Shown here in pieces: positions 50,701 to 60,100 of a stretch of 64,000 bases of DNA (its first letter is position 1; every line of letters begins with the position of its first letter). This stretch comes from Pseudothauera nasutitermitis (lineage in GTDB: Bacteria > Pseudomonadota > Gammaproteobacteria > Burkholderiales > Rhodocyclaceae), in the NCBI RefSeq assembly GCF_004801295.1, contig NZ_SSOC01000002.1:558001-622000 (forward strand), read 5' to 3'. Below the pieces are notes generated by a model, which saw only the letters and a list, made by a program, of their open reading frames with translations, was not told the origin of the DNA and searched no databases. A program made the position numbers and the translations under genes.

Positions 50701-51128
50701 GGACGTATAATTTCGAGAAACTCCATGAAACTAGATGCAACAACAAATTCTTTTCCTTCATGGCCTTCCAAGTCGCAGTAGACAATACCTTGAGTTTTAT
50801 CTTCCATTGCACGAAAGCAGAATAAATTTCCCCCAGAATCGCACGCTATAGGAATTAATTTTCGATCAGGAAACCTCTCTTTCATCAATTTTAAATTCCA
50901 CTCTATATTACTGCTATTAATAGACTGGTTAATCCCAAAAAAAACCTGCACATCCACCGGAGATTCATTGAAATTCGGAATATCTATGATATTTCTATCT
51001 GCCGGAGGAACCCCTCCATTATGGCAAAGAATAAATTCTTTGTAATCTTTCGGAAGTCCAAAATCAAGTTTTTTTTCTAGATCGTTTATTTGCTCCATGG
51101 AAATGGAGGGTCCGCTATTTTTGAGCAT
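50664..51128 (-). CDS. cdiI: CdiI immunity protein, SMI1/KNR4 (SUKH) family
   Basis: A 154-aa protein with the SUKH hallmark layout: an N-terminal helix and turn ISMEQINDLEKKLDFGLPKD, then YKEFILCHNGG, a central strand LIPIACDSGGNLFCF and a late CDLEGHEGKEFVVAS. SUKH proteins are the usual immunity partners of HNH/Endo VII-type (including WHH) nuclease toxins, which is what cdiA ends with. It begins 5 nt after the cdiA stop and has low GC. It should neutralise the toxin when sister cells deliver it. Confidence 0.9.
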   Translation of the reverse strand: MLKNSGPSISMEQINDLEKKLDFGLPKDYKEFILCHNGGVPPADRNIIDIPNFNESPVDVQVFFGINQSINSSNIEWNLKLMKERFPDRKLIPIACDSGGNLFCFRAMEDKTQGIVYCDLEGHEGKEFVVASSFMEFLEIIRPWTDIPQTHTRH

Positions 51129-51133
51129 GGCAC

Positions 51134-54100
51134 TTATTCTCCATCGGATGTTTTGAATCCGCCTGTATGTCCTGTTTTGGCATGCACCTCTCTAGGAACA
51201 AGCTGCATAGTTTCACCATCTTGGTGGTGATGCCATGTATACCCTACAGGCGTACTTTCTAAGCCAGCAGCAATATTCGCAGCTCGATTATCCCCTGCGC
51301 GCGTTCCTGTCTGAGTGATTTTTACTTCAGTTACAACTACATTAGAAAAATCTGGATACCCTCTATTGTCAAATGGAATACCGGTTACTGGGTGGCTGCT
51401 CCCTGCCAAATGTCCATTTCTCAGTCTTGCAGCATCCTGCGCTGCCTGCAAAATCAAATCACTGTAGTGCAACTGCGCAGCGGCCGGCAAGGTGTGAATC
51501 AGATCGCGAGCCCATTGCTCGGCCTGTTCGGCTGGATACCCGTCCAGCGCATTTGCAAGCCATGCCTTCAGTTGTTCAGGGTCCTCCAGCGGAGGCGTGC
51601 CAATAGGCCCGTATCCGTCTGGCACATTGATCAACGGCTCTGCCGGCTGCGGCCCATACCCCTCACCGTAGCCTGGAATCTGGGCGACCAGCGGGGACTC
51701 GGGTTCGGGCGTATTTTGCGCGATCAGCCAGCCCATGACCCCTGCCGGAACGATGCTGCTGATCAACTGACGGCAGGCAGGACTGTTCGCGCAACTCTGC
51801 AAAGCCGCTGCTTCTGCTGCGGAGAGCTTATCTATTCCAAAGCGTGCAGCTTGGCTGGCAAGCTGCCCCGCCCGTTGAAGCATATTTACATAGTTGTTCG
51901 CGGTTTCATTCAGCCCGGCGGCAGCTCCTTCGGCGCCCCCCGTTACGCCGCCAATGGCCGTACCCATACCCTGAATCAACAGCATCTTGAGTTCGAAGGG
52001 CACATCCAACTCAATGATGTGTTCGGCAAGCACCGGCGTCAGGGCTGCGCTACTGCCTGCTCCCACGGCACCGTCCATGCCTCCGCTCAGGCCGCCCACC
52101 AGCGCATGCAGGGCAACTCGCGCTGTGCCGCCTTCGGCCCATGAATCTGCTTCTTTGAGCAGACGTTCCTTTTCTGCTCCTTCTGCCTGATTGGCTTGTT
52201 GCCGGAGTTCGTTTTCCCGATTTGCCGCATAGGTGCCAACGGCCTTCGGGGCCAACTGCCCGAACCTCTGCGTGATCTGCACCTGCGCATCGATCTCCTT
52301 CTGCACCTTGTCCGCATCGAAGATCGGAGCGATGCCGGTGGGCGCATCGCCCGTGCGCACCGAGGTGTCCCCGGCGATGCCGCTGATGCCGGCGGTGGTC
52401 ACGCTTTCCGCTTCGCCGCTGTCCTCGCCGTAGCCCGCGCTGGTGCCCTGGGGCTTGAGCTTGCCGTCGGTACTGATGCCCGTGCCGATATTCACGCTCA
52501 CGGCCTCGGCTTCGTATTCGGCGTGGTTCTTCAGGTCCACCAGGACCAGTTCGCCACCCGTGCTGAAGGTGTTGCGGCCTTCTTCCACCGCCTGGTCGGT
52601 GCTGGCGATGGCCGCGCCGATGAGGGTGGTGTCGCCGCCGACGGTGACCTGGAAGCCGCCGTCGCCCGCTTCGATGCCGCTGCGCTCGGTGACGCTCGCG
52701 TAGTCGCTTTCCACCTTGCTTTTGCCAGCGCTGATATTGCCGCCGATGCCAGCCAGGCTCGGTACGCCGCCGGTGATCGGGATGCTGATGCTGAAACCGC
52801 TGTTCTTCTGCTTGCTGTCGTAGGTGCTGACGTCCTGCAGGCTTTCCACATGCAGATCGCCCCCCACCTCGGCGATCACCCGCTCGCCCTCGACCCGCGC
52901 ACCGGCCAGGGTGGTGTCGCCCCCGCTGCTGAGTTGGACGGTGTCGCCGGCCTGGACCTGGGTGTGGGTCCAGGCCAGGTCGTCGCCGCTGGCCTTGCCC
53001 TTGCCCTGGCTCGCGGCGGCGGTGATGGCCAGGCCGCCGGTGCCGATTGAGAAACCGATGCTGGCGCTGCTCGACTTGTTCTTGCTGCGCAGTTCGGCAG
53101 TGTTGCGCGCGGCCAGCAGTTCGATGGCGTCGTCGGCGGCCAGGAGGACGTCGCCCCCGGCGCTGACCTGGCTGCCCTGGATGGTGAGGTCGCTGTCTTC
53201 TCCCGCGCCGCGGGCGGTGATGGTGATGTCCCCGCCAGCGGCAAGCGTGGAGCCTGCGGCCGTGTCATGGGTCTGTTCGCTGCGGCTGCTGCTCTTGCTC
53301 GATCCCAGACTGATGCTCAGGTTGATGCCGCCGGCCTTCTCGGCGGCGCTGGCGTCGCGCCCGGCGATGGCCTCGCCCTTGTCGTTGAATTCGGTGGCGA
53401 TCTGCCCGTCCTTGCCGGCGATGGTCGTGCCCTGCCCGGCCTGCACGGCGTCGTAGGCGTTCTTGGCCGACAGCGCCGTACTGGCGGCAGCCAGTGCCTT
53501 CATGCGGCTGCTGTCGGTGTTGCTGGCCGCACGGCTCATCTGCTGGGCGGTCTGCACGGCCGAGATCACCGGGCTGGACAGGCTGAGGGTGAGGCCGCTT
53601 TGCTTGAATTTCGTTTCCGTCACGCTGCGCCCGGTTTCCCGTGCTTCGTCGATCAACACGGTCTGCGCGGCGATGTCGATGTCCCCGGCCGGCGCGAGCA
53701 CGTCGCTGCCGGTCTGGGTGTAGTGCCGCCCGGCCACCAGGGTGACCTCGCCCTCCACGCTGCCCACCGTGCTGGCCGCCGCGTAGGTGGAGGTGGTGTC
53801 GGTGTTCTGGCTGAGCTTCTGCGTGCCGATGGACACGCTCATGCCGCTGCCCGACAGCCCGCTCTTCTTGACCTTGCGCTCCTGGAATTGGTGGCTGCGG
53901 TCTTCGCCGGCAACGATCGACAGATCCCGCCCGGCGGACAGCACGGTGCCCTGGTCGCTGACCACGGTGCTGGCGATCACGCTGAGGTCGCGCCCTGCAC
54001 TCACCGCGACGCTCTGCCCGCTCAGGCTGCTGCCCACGCTGGTGTCCGATCCGAAGTCGAAGCGCACGCTCTTGGTGGTGCTGCTGAAGGTGCCGCTGCG

Positions 54101-57100
54101 CTTGGTGCGCCGGGCCGATTCGAACTCGTCGGTTTCCCGCCCCGCCTCCAGCGTGAGGTCGCGCCCGGCGGACAGTTCGAGCGCGCCTGCCTCGCTGCTG
54201 ACGGTGGCCGCGCGGGCGCTGAGGTCCTGACCGGCGATGAGGGTGAGGTCGCCGATGGTTTCGATGCGGGTGCCCACTTCGAGGCTGCTGCCGTCGGCGA
54301 CGAAGTTGCGCGCGTCGCGCACGCTGCGGTTGGACTCGGCGGTGGCGACGGTGGAGAGCGTGAGGTCGCGGCCAGCGGACAGGAGGGTCTGCCCTTGGTC
54401 GCCGGTGTTCTGGACGAGCGCGCCGGCCAGATTGAGGTCCTGGCCGGCCGAGGCCACCAGCAGGCCGTTGTCGCCGGTGACGTAGAGGCCGGCGATGCGG
54501 TCCAGGTTGGTGCGGCTGAAGCTGCTCGCGCCGACGGTATGGGCGCTGCTCTGCGTGGTGCTCTCCAGGGTGAGGTCGCCGCCGGCGCGGGCGATGAGCT
54601 GATCGACGGCAACGATGCTGCCGCCCAGGCTGGTCAGGTCGCCCACGGCATCGATGCGCACGGCCTCGGCGGAGAGCAGGCCGCCCAGGTTGCGCAGGTT
54701 GTCCGCGTCGATGGCGAGCACGCTGCGCCCGGCGATGGTGCCGCTGTTGGTGAGGTCGCCGGTGAGCTCGATGCGCACTTCGTTGCCGGCCAGCAGGCCG
54801 GTGGTCGGCTGCAGGTCGTCGGGGCGCACCTGCACATAGACCTGCGGCACCAGGGCCTGGACGGTGCTGCCGTCGGGCAGCGTGACGCTGCGCTCGACCA
54901 GCCAGACGATGTCGCTGGTGAGCTGGGCGATCTGTGCGGCCGAGAGGGCCACCCCGGGCACCAGTTGCAGTTCGCCGGCCACCGTCACGCCCGCGTTCAT
55001 CAGCGCCTGGTACTGCGCTTCGTCGTCCGCGTGGCCGTCGAGAAAGCGCCGCCCGGTGAGCTGGGCGACCTGTTCGCGCACCAGGCGCTGTTCGTAGAAG
55101 CCGTCGCCCAGGCGCTTTTGCGTCATGGCCGGATCGAGCCCGAGCGCGTCGAGCATGTAGGCGCTGGAGAGCCACTGGCCGTGGTTGGCGAAGCGCGGGT
55201 CGGTTTCGATGAAGTGCCCCGCCTGCGGATCGGGGTTGGCCTGGAACAGCGCGTTCAGGTCGATGCGCAACTGCTCGACCGGCAGGGTGGCCACGCCGGT
55301 GGCCGGCGCCGACGGGGCGGAGACGGCATCCGGCGCGCTGGTGGGAGTGGGCAGGTCGTGATCGCGCAGGGCGGTGTCCACGGCGGCGTCGGGCAGGTTC
55401 TGTTCGGGCAGGGTGGTGTCCACGGCGGTGCCCGGCAGGTTCTGTTCGGGTAGGGCGGTGTCCACGGCGGTGCCCGGCAGGTTCTGTTCGGGCAGGGTGG
55501 TATCCACGGCAGTGCCCGGCAGGTTCTGCTCTGGCAGGGTGGTATCCACGGCGGTGCCCGGCAGGTTCTGTTCGGGCAGGGTGGTGTCCACGGAGACGTC
55601 GGGCAGATCCTGGCTTGGCAAAGCGGTATCGGGCAGGGTGGCACCGCTGCCTGCGGCATGGGTGTATTGGGCTACTTCGGCGATGGGCAGCGCGAAGGTC
55701 TCCACGGTGGCGGCTGGCCGGTAGGATCGAGGGACGGGTGTGAAGTAGCAGCCCGTCGTCGGTGTACTGCACTTCCAGTTGCCGTTGTAATCGTAGTAGG
55801 TGACGGTGCCGCTGTGGTAGGTGGTCACGCGCGTGCCTTCGGAGTTGAGATTCTCCAGCGTGGCGCCAGTGATATCGAGCAGGCTGCCGGCGATGATGCG
55901 GCTATCGTGGTTGAGGAGGTCGCCGGTCAGGGTGAGGTTGCCGCCGGAGAGCAGGCTGCCGGGGCGCGATTCGAGCACCTGGGTTTCGCTGGTCGTGCCG
56001 CTGTATTGGTAGCGGTAGTATTCACGGAAGCGGTAGGGGCCAGCGTTGCGGTAGCTGATGTGGACGTCGCCGATCCTCGCGCCGGGGTAGTCTGCAGTGT
56101 TGAAAATGACGCTGGTGCCACCAGGTCTGAATTGATCGTAGTGGGTGGTGCCGAGGACGACCTGATGGGTGGTGATCCCGGCATTGAGGTTGCGGATGCG
56201 CTGCGCGGCGATGTCCAGGTGGCCCAGGGCTTCGATGGTGGCGCCGGTATTGACGAGCAGTTCGGCCGTGCCGCTGGCGTGCTGATCGGCGTCGAGCGCG
56301 CCGCCGATGGACAGGTCGCCGATGCTGAAGATCAGCGCGTCTTCGCCGTTGTCGAGCGTCTGCGTGCCGATGTCCAGGCGCTCGCGCGCGGCGATGACCG
56401 GAGCGCTGCCGCCTTCGCCCAGGTTGTCGAGCACGGGCGCGGAGATGGCCAGATGGTCGCCGTAGATGCGGCCGGCGCCCAGGTTGCGCAGGGCGGCGGT
56501 TTCGATGAGGGTGTTCTGCCCGTCGATGAGGCCGCGGTTGTTCAGCGTGCCGCCGATGAGCAGGTGGGTCTGCCCGCCGACGATGCTGCCATCGGCCAGA
56601 TTGTCCAGTGCGGCCGCCTGCAGGTGGAGCGCCGCGCCGGCGAGCAGATCGGCCTGGTTGGTGAGCGTGCCGGTAGTGCGTAGGGAGGCATCGCCGGTGG
56701 CCTGCAGCCGGCCGGTGTGGGTGTAGTCGGTGGCCAGCTGGATGTCGAGGCTGCCGGCACTGAGCAGGTCGCCGTCGCCGCCGAGTTCATGGGCGTTCAG
56801 CTGCAATGCCTGCCCGGCGGCCAGGGTGCCGTCGGTGTTGCTAATCTGCAGTCTGGTGTCCGCAGCCGTACCACGGATGTGCAGGGTGTGCCCGGCGCTG
56901 ACCAGCCCGCCGGCGTTGTCGAGCGCGCCGCCGCTGCGCAGGTCGAGGTTGCCTGCTGCGCGCAGGCTGCCGTCGTGGTTGTCGATGTCCTGGGCGACGA
57001 TATCGAGCGTGTGGGCTTCGATGCCTTGGCCCTCGCCCAGGGTATCGGCGTTGGTGAGTTGCCCGGTGGTCAACGTGAGCGTGCCGGCCGAACGGATCAG

Positions 57101-60100
57101 GCCGCCGGTATTGTCGATGTCGGCGGCTGCGAGTTGGAAGGCCCCACCGGCCAGCAGGGTGGCCTGGTTGGTGAGCATGCCGCCGGTGCGCAGGGTAACG
57201 GCGCCATTGGCCTGCAGCCAGCCGGTGTGGGTGTAGTCGGTGGCCAGTTGGATGTCGAGGCTGCCGGCACTGAGCAGGTCGCCGTCGCCACCGAGCGCAT
57301 GGGCGTTCAACTGCAATGCCTGCCCGGCGGCCAGGGTGCCGCCGGTGTTGGTGACGCCCAGTCTGCTGATCGGGTTGGTGTCGCGGATGTGCAGGGTGTG
57401 CCCGGCGCTGACCAGCCCGCCGGTGTTGTCGAGCGTGCCGCCGCTGCGCAGGTCGAGGTTGCCTGCGGCGCGCAGGCTGCCGTCGTGGTTGTCGATGCCT
57501 TCGGCGCTGAGGTCGAGTACCCGGGCTTCGATGCCTTGCCCTTCGCCGAGGGTATCGGCGTTGGTGAGTTGCCCGGTGGTCAGGGTGAGCGTACCGGCCG
57601 AACGGATCAGGCCGCCGGTGTTGTCGATGTCGGCGGCTGCGAGTTGGAAGGCGCCACCGGCCAGCAGGGTGGCCTGGTTGGTGAGCATGCCGCCGGTGCG
57701 CAGGGTGACGGCGCCATTGGCCTGCAGCCAGCCGGTGTGGGTGTAGTCGGTGGCCAGCTGGATGTCGAGGCTGCCGGCACTGAGCAGGTCGCCGTCGCCG
57801 CCGAGTTCATGGGCATTCAGCTGCAGTGCCTGCCCGGCGGCCAGGGTGCCGCCGGTGTTGGTGACGCTCAGTCTGCTGGTCGGGTTGGTGTCGCGGATGT
57901 GCAGGGTGTGCCCGGCGCTGATCAGCCCGCCGGCGTTGTCGAGCGTGCCGCCGCTGCGCAGGTCGAGGTTGCTTGCGGCGCGCAGGCTGCCGTCATGGTT
58001 GTCGATGTCCTGGGCGACGATATCGAGCGTGTGGGCTTCGATGCCTTGCCCCTCGCCCAGGGTATCGGCGTTGGTGAGTTGCCCGGTGGTCAGCGTGAGC
58101 ATGCCGGCCGAGCGGATCAGGCCGCCGGTGTTGTCGATGCCAGCGGCGTCGAGTTGAAAGGCGCCGCCGGCCAGCAGGGTCGCCTGGTTGGTGAGCGCGC
58201 CGCCGAGGCGCAGAGTGAGGGCGCCGTTGCTCTGGACCCAGCCGGTGTTGGTGTAGTCGCCGCTGAGCAGCAGGGAAACGTTGCCGGTGGCGAGCAGGTC
58301 GCCGCTGGTCAGGCGGTGGGCGTCGATGCCGAGGGTCCCGCCGGCCGCCAGCGTGCCGCCGGTGCTGGTGATCGCCAGCGTCTTGGTGTCTGCGTCGTCG
58401 TGGATCGACAAGTGCTGCCCGGCGGCGATCAGACCGCCGGTGTTGTCCAGTGTGCCGCTGCTGGCGATGTCCAGGGTGGTTTCAGTGCGCAGGGCGCCGC
58501 TGCGGTTGTCGATGTCCTGGGCGACGATATCGAGCGTGTGGGCCTCGATGCCTTGGCCCTCGCCCAGGGTATCGGCGTTGGTGAGTTGCCCGGTGGTCAG
58601 CGTGAGCGTGCCGGCCGAACGGATCAGGCCGCCGGTGTTGTCGATGTCGGCGGCGTTGAGTTGGAAGGCCCCGCCGGCCAGCAGGGTGGCCTGGTTGGTG
58701 AGCGCGCCGGTGGCGTGCAGGGTGAGGACGCCGTTGCTCTGGACCCAGCCGGTATTGGTGTAGTCGCCGCTGAGCAGCAGGGAAACGTTGCCGGTGGCGA
58801 GCAGATCACCGCTGGTCAGGCGGTGGGCGTCGATGCCGAGGGTCCCGCCGGCCGCCAGCGTGCCGCCGGTGCTGGTGATCGCCAGCATCTTGGTGTCTGC
58901 GTCGTCGTGGATCGACAGATCTTGCCCGGCGGCGATCAGGCCGCCGGTGTTGTCCAGGGTGCCGCCGCTGGCGATGTCCAGGGTGGTTTCAGTGCGCAGG
59001 GCGCCGCTGCGGTTGTCGATGTCCTGGGCGACGATATCGAGCGTGTGGGCCTCGATGCCTTGGCCCTCGCCCAGGGTATCGGCGTTGGTGAGTTGCCCGG
59101 TGGTCAGCGTGAGCGTGCCGGCCGAACGGATCAGGCCGCCGGTGTTGTCGATGTCGGCGGCGTCGAGTTGGAAGGTCCCACCGGCCAGCAGGGTGGCCTG
59201 GTTGGTGAGCGTGCCGCCGGTGCTCAGGGTGAGGGTGCCGTTGCTCTGGACCCAGCCGGTGTTGGTGTAGTTGCCGCTGAGCTGAATGTCGAGGCTGCCG
59301 CTGCTCAGCAGATCGCCGCTGATAAGTTCGTGGGCGTCGATGCGCAGGGCGTGGCCGGCGGCCAGGGTGCCGTCGGTGCCGGTGATGCGCAGTCCAGTGC
59401 CCGGGGCGGAGCCCGGGTTGGTGTCGCGGATGTGGAGGGTGTGCCCGGCGCTGACCAGACCGCCGGTGCTGTCCAAGGTACCGCCGGCGCTTCGAAGGTC
59501 GAGGGCGGTTTCGGCACGCAGGCTGCCGTCGCGGTTGTCGATGTCCTGGGCGACGATATCGAGCGTATGGGCCTCGATGCCTTGCCCCTCGCCGAGGGTA
59601 TCGGCGTTGGTGAGTTGCCCGGTGGTCAGGGTGAGCGTGCCGGCCGAACGGATCAGGCCGCCGGTATTGTCGATGCCGGCGGCGTCGAGTTGGAAGGCGC
59701 CGCCGGCCAGCAGGGTCGCCTGGTTGGTGAGCGCGCCGCCGGTGCGCAAGGTGAGAGTGCCGTTGCTCTGGACCCAGCCGGTATTGGTGTAGTCGCCGCT
59801 GAGCAGCAGGGAAACGTTGCCGGTGGCAAGCAGGTCGCCGCTGGTCAGGCGGTGGGCGTCGATGCCGAGGGCCCCGCCGGCCGCCAGCGTGCCGCCGGCG
59901 CTGGTGATCGCCAGCGTCTTGGTGTCTGCGTCGTCGTGGATCGACAGATCTTGCCCGGCGGCGATCAGACCGCCGGTGTTGTCCAGGGTGCCGCCGCTGG
60001 CGATGTCCAGGGTGGTTTCAGTGCGCAGGGCGCCGTCGTGGTTGTCGATGTCGCGGGCGGCCAGGTCGAGTGCCCGGGCTTCGATGCCTTGCCCCTCGCC

